Assembly (NCBI GenBank): GCA_033557675.1 | Contig: JAWQRM010000057.1 | Location: 1-33,681, forward strand | Source: Coptodactyla brooksi | Taxonomy: Eukaryota; Arthropoda; Insecta; Coleoptera; Scarabaeidae | DNA length: 33,681 nucleotides | Direction of reading: 5' to 3' | Program-made: the position numbers and the translations under genes | Shown: one piece after another, positions 23,193 to 33,610 of the stretch | Layout of the letters: the number at the start of each line of letters is the position of its first letter | Numbering within the stretch: the stretch's first letter is position 1 | Notes under the pieces: model-generated | Seen by the model: the letters and a program-made list of their open reading frames with translations, nothing else | The model's database searches: none | What the model was told of the DNA's origin: nothing

Positions 23193-24406
23193 ATATACAC
23201 TGGTGTAATATTTGTTTTTGAAAAAGGAAAGGTACATTTTGTTATTTAGTCATTATAGTTTCATATTTAACTATTTGTATCCAATTAGTAGTTGTATTAC
23301 TACATTCACATGAAACGCATTTTTTTGCTCTTCTAGAGTATTATTACACGTTCATTTTAAATATACATACAATTTTATTTTTACTCACGATGTAGTCACG
23401 TCCTTATAATTTCCGAACCTTAACGTCTAACTGTACAAGATAAAATTTTCACAAAATGTCTTGCTTTTCGTAAATTATAAACTTTAAGTCCGATAGCCTG
23501 GCGTTTCGGACGTTACAATATTTTCCTAATAGTTCGTGTAACGAAAAATAAAAAGAAATCAGAAGGTAAAACTTTATTTTTTACAAAAAAAAAATATTTA
23601 CATTTCACACAGGAAAAAAAAAGCAAAGTGAAAAATATTCGTCAACGTAACGTTAGTATTTTCACTTCTTTTATTCACATAAATGCAGCTACGAAATAGA
23701 AATTATAACCATCTATTATACTATCAACTGCAAAAGTGAAACCTGTCGGCAGGTCAAATATAAATAAAATTAAATAACAAATAAAAAAGGAATAATTTCG
23801 TATATTTAAAGTACCCAATTTCTGCAATTGACAGTACGTCTAAAGTAGATAAGTTTTAGAACTAAAATCGACATTTAAGTATCTCAATAAAGCTTCAAGA
23901 TGGGTGTTTTTATAGCAGCCTGCTAAACGTTACAAAAATAAATAAAATATGTCTAAAATTAACCTAAATTCACTAGGTTTTACAATATAGGTCAGAGAAT
24001 CTTCTGTAAACTGACATAACACTTCGACGTCACGTATTTTTATCGTACACCTCCGCTGAGATTACAAATTAGAGAACGATCGCAATAGTAAAAGTGATTT
24101 TGTAGCCACCTCTACGTACGCAACATTTCGTTTTCCAATATTTTCACTTTACTACTGCGTCGTCAAGTTGTTACTAATAAAACTTTGTTCAAACCCGCGG
24201 GCCGACACGCAATCTTCGATTGTTATATATTAAAGTTGCTCGTCGTATTTCTACGTTACGCGACAACCGAAAATTTTAGCGGCGTCGTCAATTCCATGTG
24301 AAAAAAATCACATACCTAAAATTTTGTAATCCTTACGTTTTTATCACATGAAGTTTCGAGTCGTAATCAGTTTTATTGTGGTGTATCTTGTATAAAGATC
24401 ATTATT

Positions 24407-24412
24407 TTTATT
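24407..24412 (-). terminator. Candidate polyadenylation signal of CTTNBP2NL
   Basis: AATAAA on the minus strand, about 270 nt past the stop codon at 24681-24683. A second AATAAA lies at 24372-24377. The region is AT-rich, so chance matches are likely. Confidence 0.3.
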
Positions 24413-24680
24413 GCTAAAGAGTCGCTATACGCGAGTTCTATCACAGTATTGTGGATAGGTGTGTAAATACGCAAAGAAAGGACTGTATAAAAAATAGAAA
24501 CCAATTAAATTTAACACTTTTATCCTTAAATTTAATACTTACAAAACAAATTCTCTAAAGAAGAATCGTTTTCCATCGTTCCTCTCGTGACCATTATGAA
24601 ACTAGCTCGTAAGGTTCACTATTGCAGTATTGAAATTTAGCTGGTTTCCATTAAAAACTAACCAAGATTCTTTCTCCCAA

Positions 24681-26971
24681 TTAAGTACTATTACTAGTTG
24701 CCATCGTAACGAAAACTTGCTGGAAGTCCGCCAGTTCCTGTCCGAGCATTTCGATTCCCGAGCCCGAGCGGCCGACCTCCGTGCCGACCGGTCCCGCCCC
24801 GTCTTTACCGGGAGGCAGAGCCGGTTTCTTTTTCTCCGAGTCCGAGCTATCGGGTCTCCTCGCCGATGATTGCTTCGTCGGGATCACCGGCTTGTTCGGA
24901 GGTATCGGAGGGGGAATCCCTCTGCCGACCACGGAACCCTTCTTGGGGGGTGTGGCCGGAGCGGCGCTGCTCTGCGTCGACGGGTGAAACACCGGTTTAC
25001 TCGGCGTTCGTGAGGGTACCGACTGCACGGAACTGACCACCGGAGAAGCCGTACCCTGTAAAATATGACGTATATTTAATAATTACTTTAATTATTAAAC
25101 ATGACCTTACCTTTAAAGGAGGTATTGTCTGAGCTACAGACGTTTGTCGTAAAACTTGCCCCGGAGTTACCGACTGCGCTATACCAGTAGCTAGAAAATA
25201 ATTGTTTTAAAAGTAAGATTACAAAGATTCGCAATCTCGCGACTTACTCGGTCCGGAAACCGGGACGCTAGATACCGTGGCCGTAGGCTGAACGGCTTTT
25301 GCGACGCTGCTCGTCATCGGAACCGCCGTATCCCCCGGATCTCGAGCTCTGCTCCGTAACGCCTCTTCGTATTGCGTACGTAGTTTTTGAAGTTCACCCT
25401 CGACTTCTTGACATCTAATTATTCACATAATTAATCAAATCAAGCGGTTTTTTCTTTTAAAACAGGATAACGTAATGAAAATACGTACCTCGACTCTGCC
25501 GCGGACAACGATGACTTTAACGCCTTCCGCTCCGAATCGAATAAATGTAACTGTTTCTCTAATTCCGCCTCCATGCGTAAGGACTTCTTACTCTCCTCCT
25601 CTAAACCTTCCGCCATACTGTCAATTCTAGCTTTTTCTTCCGAAAGAATCTACAAAATAATGTCAGTTAATAATGCGAACAAAATGTTTGACAAGGTGTG
25701 CGAATGATTGCCGGGACTATGGTATATCACGTTTATTTATCGGGCTTCACCTCTAGACCGCGAATTTACCAACCAAACATAAAGATGTAATCTATATTTT
25801 TATTAAACGAAATTATTTAAACGAGATTAAAGCATCTGTTTCCATTTAAAATGTAAATTATATCTTTATAAATACTAGCCCTATCGTTTTTAGCTCGGAA
25901 TTTCATATTTCGGAATTCACTTTATAAAATATATCGGATTATATAATATATTGGATATGCAATAATCGCGAAACTTGTATTCAACATATGATCTTAAATG
26001 ATGGTGGACGGACGTGCGGGCGATTGATAATTAAAAAAATTCGTAATAATTAATTAACCTGCGCAAGATCTTCGCTCCTCCGTCGTTCTTCGATATATTT
26101 AATAATAACTCTCTTCCGATCTCCGAGCAATAACAAGACGATTTGCTTTTGCCTGGCGCGTTCCTCGTCCGCCAACTCCTGCTGACGCTTGACTTCTTTT
26201 TCTAATTTCTTCCTAGTTAACTTCTCGACCTCCAGCTCTTGTTTCAGCCGGCTCCGTTCCATTTCCAAGCCGTAGGTGATGTCGTCGCCCTGCGCCGTGT
26301 CGTGTTCGTGCTTGCACTTTTCCTCTTCGAGCTCCTGTATGACCTTTTTATGCTTTGCCTCGGCGTCTTTCAAAATGCCGACCATGTGCTGGTGCGCCCT
26401 CCGTTGTTGGACCGCGAGTTGCTCTAACGCCTGCATCTGGGCGTCCGCCGCTTCCTGCATTTCCTTCTCGCTATACGGTGGTTTCGACGTTTGACTGTCG
26501 GCTATCGTGTCACGCAGCAATGCGGTATAGGGATCGGACATGACCGCCGGTCGATATCGTCCTAAATTTACTACTTGCTTTAATTTTTCAGACTGGAAGT
26601 ATAAAAAGAAAAGTATAGCAAACGTTAAGTGTCGAACTGAATTTGAGTACCTTTAGAGCGGCTATAGCGATATCTCTAGCCTGTATTTCCCCTTCGAAAC
26701 AAGTGACAAGCTTTAGAAGATCGGTTTTTGTCAATTCCATTTTTGGATTTCTCTACGGAAACATATTTTAGTTAACGATCCAACTGTTTCGTTTAAATAG
26801 AATACAAACAACCTTTAACGTATTACTGGCGGCCGCCGTCCTGTCAATTTGTTCGAACTGGTTAATTTCTGCCGCACTTCCGGGCTGCTGCTCGGGGACG
26901 ACCGTCAGAGGGCCCCCAATGCCAATGTTGAGACTACTTAACCAACCATTCTGGTTGTTATTAGTGGCCAT
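24681..26971 (-). CDS. CTTNBP2NL: CTTNBP2NL / nausicaa-like cortactin-binding protein
   Basis: The family (CTTNBP2, CTTNBP2NL, Drosophila nausicaa) binds cortactin and modulates Arp2/3-driven actin branching; vertebrate members also join STRIPAK. Seven exons join in phase to 525 residues: 26971-26813, 26752-26651, 26592-26059, 25649-25489, 25414-25248, 25190-25111 and 25055-24681. Exon 2 gives the family signature MELTKTDLLKLVTCFEGE followed by IQARDIAIAALK. Exon 3 continues SEKLKQVVNLGRYRP, then SDPYTALLRD and a long charged coiled coil (about 120-340). The last exon is Pro/Ser-rich with GIPPPIPPNKPVIPTK, a plausible SH3-binding segment, and ends FQQVFVTMATSNST. The exon-1 donor (AAG/GTTGTT) is weak, but joining it to AGAAATCCAAAAATG gives the expected RNPKME start of the conserved block. 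Introns are 55-74 nt except one of 409 nt. Confidence 0.92.
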
Positions 26972-27898
26972 ATTGGAATAAAACGCTCAACCGGCGATTT
27001 TAACTAAATATTCACTTAAATACAGTCAATACGTTCTAGCTACGAGTGTATTTTGCATAATTAACACTAATTAAATCACTACACAACTACACAAACATGA
27101 CGGTTCGCTGTTTGACAATGAAAAATACAAATATAGGTTAATATTAGAGCAATCGATTTTTTTAAGCAGGGATTGCGTTCGCTATCAAGTTACGAACCTG
27201 TCAAATAAATAAGGCCGCTAACTTCAAGTTTATCGATTTAAAATTTCAAAATAAATTATTATTGGATAAATCGGTAAAAAAATAAACTAATTTTTATTCG
27301 ATCGTATCCATTTCACCGTTGTACTTACTTCTTCGCGCTATTTGTTGACCGTTTGCCCTAACTGAAATTGTCTCATGCATTTATTTAAAATGTACGTCAT
27401 TAGTTACAAATAGATGTTTCTAAATTTAAATGAAAGCAGTGGCGCGTTTGCGAAAATTTATACTCGTTAAATGACATCACGACGCGGTTATATTCGAGTA
27501 CGTTAATTTATTAAAATTAGCCTGGAAAATTACTACGAACGCTTTTATAGCATAATCGGGTTGGATCGTTTATATCGTGTCGTTACGCGTAACGAATAAA
27601 TTAAATAATTAAATTTAAATTAAATTATTAAATTAAACTTCAAATACCCAGTATAAAACATTTATTTATCGTTAGTACATATCTAACTTTAAAACAATAA
27701 TAAGTTATATTTTGACTATTCGTATTAGACGGCGTATACAAACGGTGAATACTTAAAATAATACTCAAGTTCTAGAGAAGTACAAAAACACGTGTATACA
27801 ATAACGTATTTATATTTTGCGCAAGAATATTCGACTTCAAACTCAATTATCGAAAATCGAATAAAAACGTTACGAATTCACGCTTATTTGACTAGCGT
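26972..27898. other. Intergenic region between CTTNBP2NL and MFSD10
   Basis: It should hold the promoter and 5' untranslated region of CTTNBP2NL and the 3' untranslated region of MFSD10. It is AT-rich with no coding signal. A run of overlapping AAATTAAATTTAAATT-like palindromes lies near 27600-27640. Confidence 0.6.
27661..27666 (-). terminator. Candidate polyadenylation signal of MFSD10
   Basis: AATAAA on the minus strand about 235 nt beyond the stop codon at 27899-27901. The surrounding sequence is AT-rich, so this is only a candidate. Confidence 0.3.
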
Positions 27899-30138
27899 TT
27901 AGTATTTCCTAAGCTTTAAAACGGGCCATAGGAGAAATACCGCTCCCGTCAGGTACGTCGCTCTTGAGCCGATACTCCAAAATGCGACACTCGCCAATAT
28001 CGGACCTAGCGCTCTGGCTAACGCGCCTAGGGACCGAAATATACCCATTACGGTACCTTTCTGTTGGACCGAGCCGTATTCTGAGGCCATGGTCATCATG
28101 CATGGTACGACCATCGCTGTAGCTGTAAAAGAAAGTGAAATATACACTATAAAGTATGGTATTTCTCGCTGCACTGGGGCCCCAACGATTCCATTGCGCT
28201 ACCACTTGTGGCTGCGATCGGTCCGGACGGCCCCTGCTAGCTTCTTCAGGCAGAAGTGTTCTTGACGGATCGACATTTTCACATCTAGGCCACTTATACC
28301 GATTGGCGATATACAACTAGCCCCGTAGGGTTTTAGTACGGCGAGCGGAAATGTGGCCCTTCGACAGCGAGGGAGACAGCGCAACGTAACACATTTTTGG
28401 ACGAACGAAAGAATGAATTCTCAACATAATCCTTTTTCCTACTCTTTCAACTTTGCGTGTTGTTACGCTGTCTCGCTCGCTCTCAAAGTGAATGAGGCCC
28501 AGTCCATCTCACTTCTACTCACTACCGAAAATCCTATGGGGCTGGTTGCATATCGCCGCTTGGTATATTATAAATATACTTACACACTGCAAATAAAAAT
28601 AGCCCTAGATACAAAAGGCTAATAGACGTCGATAAACCGACGCAAATAAAGGACGGTATAATTAACCATAAGCCGTTAACTGCAGTGGTTTTAGTTTTAT
28701 GCGGCGGAAGTTTGCGGACGTATCCCCCCTGGAGTAAAGCCATAATTAAACCTACGAAAAGTACTAATTATAACGATCGGCAACCGAAGGGTTAAGTAGA
28801 AAATATCACTACCTATAGTGAAGAACATCATTCCTTGTTCCATCGAGGTGTAATTGAAGACGTGATGCGTCAAAAACGTTAACGTAAATTCCAATCCGCT
28901 GTAAATAAATAAATACACGAAATAAACGATTCCTAACGTTTTTAACCTTTTCAAATCGGCAGGATCTATTCCGGTGATAGGAGTAAATCCAAATAACTCC
29001 TTCAAATTAATTAAGGCGGAAGCGGTTTTAAGGCTTCGGATAACGCTTTTCGCTCTTTTCTCCTAGAAATAACCGTGTCACCAAATGATAATGTAATTTT
29101 TAGTTATATTTACCTTTGGTAACGTTTCCTTGAAAAATATTGAGAAAAACGCTAGGTCGCTTAATGCCAGGAAGACCGCGAACGACGCCGGGAAGACGTA
29201 CCAATTTCCGGTTCTCGTTTTTGCCCAAACTGCAAATACGGCGCCGATAAGCGGTCCTAATATAAACCCTAACGAAAACGCGATACCTATAAGAGCCTAT
29301 CAATAAAATTACATTTAATACGTGACAAAATTTTTCCATCGTCATCTACGATACCATTCCGAACCCTCTCGTTTTCATAGATGAGATATCTGTCATTATT
29401 GCCATGCTTAACGAAACATTTCCTTTGCTGATCCCTCCGATAAACCGCGCTAGCACGAAAATTGCAAAATTTGACGATAGCGCCCATAGAACGTACGAGA
29501 AAGTAATTCCGACCTAAAAGTATAATTTAGATTACCATTTTTAGTATTATCCATATTACTACTTTATATTTAGTATTATTTATGTTAATATTTGCACTAT
29601 GAAATTAATTTAGAAGAGAAATTAATAGTGTAATTTTCTCGTTACCATGATGCAATCAATTACAGGACTCCCATTGCCTTGACGTTATGAGATATTATTT
29701 AGTCAGGTATAAAACAAGATATTACGTTATTATTCACTCACTTTCTGCATATAGCTTGTCTGTAAAACAACGCAGGCAGCAAAATGAACCCAGTTTTAAC
29801 TAAATTATACGTACCAAACATAAAACCATGATTTTTTTCCTCCCGATAACGTCGGAAATACCTCCGACGATAGGCGAAGCTACGAACTGTAAGAAGCTGA
29901 ACATAGATCCTAGAAACCCTCCAAACAAGACGGAGTTAAACTTATCGGGGGCACCGACGATCTGTTGAAAGTACAGTATCCGTTCCGACAGCCACGAATA
30001 CAATCCGACGCTGTCGTTCGTCTTATAGTGATCCAATAACGACGGCAGCAAAGGTAGAATCATCGTGAAGGCTAGCAAATCCAGCAGTAGGGATATGAAC
30101 ACGACGTAAACGGTCGGATTAACTTTTTCCGTGTTCAT
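27899..30138 (-). CDS. MFSD10: MFSD10-like major facilitator superfamily transporter
   Basis: A polytopic membrane transporter of the TETRAN/MFSD10 family (Drosophila relative: rtet); substrates in insects are not established. Six exons join in phase to 435 residues: 30138-29815, 29513-29355, 29296-29114, 29062-28813, 28751-28584 and 28122-27899. Human MFSD10 is about 455 residues. TM1 reads YVVFISLLLDLLAFTMILPL. The MFS loop motif GGISDVIGRKK lies at about 92-102. The block LARFIGGISKGNVSLSMAI is at about 129-147. A conserved C-terminal block, QKGTVMGIFRSLGALARALG, follows at about 382-401. The Met at 30138 is preferred over an in-frame Met at 30183 because it directly precedes the conserved TM1. 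Introns are 301, 58, 51, 61 and 461 nt. The last is enlarged by a 273-bp inverted-repeat element whose end lies about 15 nt from the 5' splice site. Confidence 0.93.
28295..28567. mobile_element. MITE-like element with long terminal inverted repeats, copy A
   Basis: The left end TATACCGATTGGCGATATAC is mirrored at the right end, whose reverse complement reads TATACCAAGCGGCGATATGC. The inverted repeats extend inward well beyond 80 bp, through AGCCCCGTAGG / AGCCCCATAGG, a GAGCGG block and GAGGGAGACAGCG / GAGCGAGACAGCG. No transposase is encoded. TATA at both ends suggests a TA-rich target. It lies wholly in the last intron of MFSD10. Confidence 0.88.
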
Positions 30139-30590
30139 CGTGCGTGCTTCCTGTACGTTTATTCGTAACAGCACTAATATCACATGTTTTTCTGGATCAC
30201 AGTGACATAGAAGGATGAAAGTTGCACTTTCTATTTTACCTGTTTCTTCCGCTTGAATGAGGTCATTAAATTTACGCCCAAAGCAAAATCGGCGTTATTA
30301 AATTATTTTCCTGTTATCAATATACATGACTTGTTGCGCGTCTCCTTTGAAATCTTATCTCTAGCATTTCCTCGTTTAATCTGTGCGAGTGTAGCGTTAA
30401 ATTTAATAATTTTGAGTTTTGTGGTTAGATTACGTTCAAAATTTTACGCGCGTGCGCCTGAAAGTAAACTGTAAACTTCGTGCGCATGCGCAGATGAATA
30501 AAGTAAAACAATTGCAATCCCAACGTGTGTGACAAAACTAAATAAATTCTTTGTATCTCCGTTTTATAGCCAGGTATATGAAATCGATAA
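30139..30590. other. Intergenic, 5' flank of MFSD10
   Basis: This short region should hold the MFSD10 promoter and 5' untranslated sequence. No clear TATA box or initiator can be assigned. It contains two separate GCGCATGCGC / CGCGTGCGC-like motifs at about 30448-30491, GC-rich for this part of the window. Confidence 0.4.
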
Positions 30591-30739
30591 TGTAATGGAA
30601 AATCAATAATCCTCTTCTGGCTGTTTGATAAAGTTTTATCGTTTGCATTAGTTTCGATCATATCATAGATTGAAACTAGTTAAGCAAACAATATAACTTT
30701 ATCAAACAGCCAGAAGAGTATTATTTATTTTCCATTACA
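30591..30739. repeat. Fold-back palindrome of about 149 bp
   Basis: The left arm starts TGTAATGGAAAATCAATAAT and continues CTCTTCTGGCTGTTTGATAA. The right arm is its reverse complement and ends TTTCCATTACA at 30739. Arms of about 70 bases differ at a handful of positions, and the centre is near 30665. It is probably a small fold-back transposon. It lies about 80 bp downstream of the COMMD10 stop, between COMMD10 and MFSD10. Confidence 0.92.
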
Positions 30740-30780
30740 CTATTAAAACTAAATAAAAACGTGAAGTAAAAGAAAATAAT

Positions 30781-30786
30781 TTTATT
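30781..30786 (-). terminator. Polyadenylation signal of COMMD10
   Basis: AATAAA on the minus strand about 31 nt after the COMMD10 stop codon at 30817-30819. It implies a very short 3' untranslated region ending before the fold-back palindrome. Confidence 0.5.
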
Positions 30787-30816
30787 ATATTACATCTATT
30801 AATACAAATAATACAG

Positions 30817-33610
30817 TTATGACAATGCTCGTAAAGCGTCCAATTTAGATTGAACGGTCTCAATCACGTTGTACAGATTTACGAGTTCCTCTTCGTTTAA
30901 ATCCAACATCACGTTCTCCGTACGTTCAGTATCGACAATATCGGTTAACGTCAATTGCAATCGCAATTTCGGTACGATTTCTTTCGGCGAATAATTTGAA
31001 GCGGCCTGTAAATTAACTTGCCAGGAAATTTCGTCTAGTTTCTTCCTCTTATCTAAATCGCCGCAATCTTCTTTTATCCTTTCCATCCATAACTTGACAA
31101 ATTCTTCCGCTTTTTCAATATCCAGCTTTAATTTATCGTGAAGATCTTGCTGGAGATTTATCGGTTTCAATATAAATTTGACCGCCTGATTCCACACATG
31201 TGTCAGACTCTGCGTTAATAACAGTGACCGATCGTCGTCTATTTGCAAGAGACTACCCAGTTTCTTTATTTCGGCGTTTGTGAATGGTGCGTCAATCGAA
31301 ATACGTTTCAATAGCAGTACGAATTTTTGCGTCGTGAGCAAATTTACCGAAGCTATACCTTCTAGTAATCTACAAAGGATAAGAATGTTTATGTGCGTTC
31401 TTCCTTGCTTTGTCTTGTGCTTTATGGATTCGATATTTCCTGATGCCCAATTGACGAGCATGTATTGTTGTTTTCTCTTATACCGATTGGAGATACTCGA
31501 CTAGCCCCATAGGGAGTTAGTAGTGAGCGGAAGTGCGATGGACTGGACCCGTTCACTTCGAGAGCGAGCGAGATAGCACAATGGAACACTCAACATTCGA
31601 AGAGTGGGGAAGGAGCGATGTGAGGAACGGTTGTTTGGAAGTAGCAGTAATTTTGTACAGTGAGCGGAAATGGGCCGTACTGGGATCCAGTTCAAGAACG
31701 AGCGAGACAGCTTGGTATAACATGCAAAATTGGGCAAAAAATAGACCAATTAGGCGCATCATATGCAAAAATGTTAACGAGAGAATAACAAAGTGTACTT
31801 GCAGTACTGATAATTGCAAAGTCATTATGATTAAATCACATTGAGAAATGACTTAACGTTACGTTGCGCTATCTCGCTCGCTCTCAAACTGAACGAGGCC
31901 CAGCCGTTCGCACTTCCGCTCACTACTAAATCCTTATGGGGCTGATCGTATATTGCCAATCGATATATGGTGGATTTCTCTTTTATTGTAGGAGCCTAAT
32001 ATATAGGAACTGATATTTACCGGAATATTCATTGCAGAATTTTTTAGAGGTATATGTCTAAGTTTTCGTGAATATTGAGTTTTATGTTTCTTACAGAAGA
32101 TTTTTATGATTTGGGAAATCTGCTTTCTATTTCCAGGTATGTCGGAATTCTTATAGAGATGTTCTGCGTAATTGAAATCATGCTTATTCTTTTATGTAGA
32201 ATGTTACATGTTCTTTGTACCTATTACTAAGTTTTCTTCTTTTTTGTCCGATGTATTTTACATGTGCCACATTTGATTTTGTATATTCTGGATTGTTCCA
32301 TTTTGTTGATTTTTTCTATTGTTGGCTGCATTGTGTAGTTTATGCAGTGTGCAGTCCGAAATTCAATGTTTAAGTTGTGTTTCTTGAATATTTTCGTTAT
32401 ATGATGGATAAGTGAATGTGGTCCATTGTGTTTCATTACTGTATTGTTTCTTGTTTGGATGTTTTACTTTATGTTTTCGTGTATTTTAGTTCTTAATCTT
32501 GTTGGGTATGCATTTTTATTAGCTATTTGTAATATGCTGTCTAATTCTTGTTTGTAATCTTCCTTCTGCATTGGAATCGTTTCCAGCCTGTGGAGTAGGT
32601 TTCTAAACGTCATCTGTTTGTGTTGCTTTTCTGTAAGTCTTATATTTTAGTTTGTCTTTTTTCTTGGCATCATATTACAAATAGCTAATAAAAATGGACA
32701 CCCACCAAGATTAATAATTGAAATACACGAAAACATAAAGGACAAAATGAAAGACATCCAAGCATGAACATCAATGGACCACACAAAACACGTAACACAA
32801 CCGACAAGAGAAAAAACCAACAAAGTGGAACAGACTGAAATATACAGGACTTTCAGAAATGTCCAAGTCCCACGCGATCGCAACTGATTAGGCAACCAAA
32901 CTTGGAGTATGGTAATGATTAAAATAAAACACCCTACAATTGAGAAAGCCAGCAAAGTATTTTACTGTTTTATATTTATTAATTTACTGTTAAGTAATAG
33001 GAAAATGTCAAGATCTGGTTACTTTTTGGTGACACACACAAAAATATTACAATACTATCAAGCTACGACAAACAAATTCTTAGAACACGAATCTGCATTT
33101 GATCACGCGAGACTTAGACATTTCTGAAAGCACGGTACAAAACCAAATGTGGCAAATGTGAAACGAAATACCTTAGACAAACAGGAAAAAAGTTCAGCGA
33201 TAGATACCAAGAACACATAGCATCCTATATAAAAAAAAGCATGACTCCAATTATGCAGTGTTTCTTCCACGTGCCTGGAAATAGAAAGCAGAATTTCCAA
33301 ATTATAAAAGCTAAGGTAAAAGCATAAAACTCAATATTCACGAAAACCTACAAATATAACCCTCAAAAATCCCGCAATAAATACGCAGTTCGCATCCTAT
33401 ATTCGAGCCAATTAAACTCCCACAATAAAACGGCAATCGACTATATGTAAGAGAAAACAACAAAACATACACCAGTTTTGAAAATAGCAATAAGCTAAAA
33501 CATGTCGACTATCAAGAAGCATTGAATTCCAAAAGATAGTTCGACGAGCAAGGCGACTTTTAAAACCCGCGTACTTACTTTTTATTTGTTGTTATCCAGG
33601 GTAGGGTCAT
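30817..33610 (-). CDS. COMMD10: COMM domain-containing protein 10
   Basis: COMMD10 is one of ten COMMD subunits of the Commander complex (with CCDC22/CCDC93 and retriever), which recycles membrane proteins from endosomes. Two exons are inferred. Exon 1 at 33610-33579 encodes MTLPWITTNKK (32 nt, ending in a split codon before GTAAGTACG). Exon 2 at 31369-30817 follows a TTTGTAG acceptor. The join is in phase and gives LLEGIASVNLLTTQKFVLLL, which matches the helical start of the family. The product is 194 residues (human about 202). The N-terminal helical domain spans about 12-115. The COMM domain begins at about residue 124 with ISWQVNLQAASNY and ends with the conserved helix ELVNLYNVIETVQSKLDALR. 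The 2.2-kb intron is filled with transposon fragments. Exon 1 is the less certain part because it is so short. An in-frame extension of exon 2 upstream to 31461 is read as intron. Confidence 0.9.
31479..31967. mobile_element. MITE-like element with long terminal inverted repeats, copy B
   Basis: Same family as the 28295-28567 element. The left end TATACCGATTGGAGATACTC is near-identical to the left end of copy A. The reverse complement of the right end reads TATATCGATTGGCAATATAC. GAGAGCGAGCGAGATAGC on the left mirrors GCTATCTCGCTCGCTCTC on the right. It is about 215 bp longer than copy A and carries an extra internal block. It lies in the COMMD10 intron, about 110 nt from the exon-2 acceptor. 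Confidence 0.88.
32040..32655 (-). mobile_element. Penelope-like retroelement fragment (3' part, minus strand)
   Basis: The minus strand encodes, across several frames, the end of a Penelope-type reverse transcriptase and the start of its GIY-YIG endonuclease. RNLLHRLETIPMQKEDYKQE is followed by GPHSLIHHITKIFKKHNLNI, then PTIEKINKMEQSRIYKIKCG and a degraded YIGQ-R-L-NRYKEH block. The last coding-like part ends near the TTCACGAAAACTTAGAC segment at about 32055-32075. Frameshifts and stops show it is dead. It is 5' truncated and lies in the COMMD10 intron, back to back with a second copy. Confidence 0.82.
32665..33345 (+). mobile_element. Penelope-like retroelement fragment (3' part, plus strand), interrupted
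   Basis: This is the same retroelement family as the neighbouring minus-strand fragment, in the opposite orientation. Plus-strand pieces read QPTREKTNKVEQTEIY, then after an interruption TKCGKCETKYLRQTGKKFSD followed by RYQEHIASY, the GIY-YIG endonuclease region. It ends with the shared 3' sequence AAAACTCAATATTCACGAAA. The interruption (about 32855-33133) is a separate inverted-repeat element. Its first 70 bases form an inverted repeat with 32474-32538 of the other copy. Confidence 0.82.
32855..33133. mobile_element. Small inverted-repeat element nested in the Penelope-like fragment
   Basis: The left end reads CTTTCAGAAATGTCCAAGTC followed by CCACGCGATC. The right end is GATCACGCGAGACTTAGACA followed by TTTCTGAAAG, its reverse complement with three mismatches. 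The element splits the EIY...TKCGKC coding block of the retroelement. Flanking TAC on both sides suggests a 3-bp target duplication, but exact edges are uncertain. It encodes nothing recognisable. Confidence 0.8.
33345..33578. other. COMMD10 intron, probable retroelement tail
   Basis: This links the end of the plus-strand Penelope-like fragment to the 5' splice site at 33578. Several short frames are open, but no motif is definite. It may be the untranslated or terminal-repeat part of the same retroelement. Confidence 0.35.

Larger units (their letters stand above)
22336..24680. other. AT-rich non-coding stretch
   Basis: This contains the upstream region of pHCl and the 3' flank of CTTNBP2NL. 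No exon or RNA gene was seen. Poly-A/T runs are frequent near 23580-23625. A TA microsatellite lies at 23171-23192. Confidence 0.6.

Noticed and set aside
30139..30183. Upstream in-frame Met for MFSD10 (15 extra residues)
   Set aside because: The Met at 30138 directly precedes the conserved TM1 and gives the family's usual short N-terminus. The upstream start cannot be excluded.
31280..31844. Plus-strand open frames across COMMD10 exon 2 and the MITE
   Set aside because: They lie antisense to COMMD10 or within the inverted-repeat element, and they resemble no protein family.
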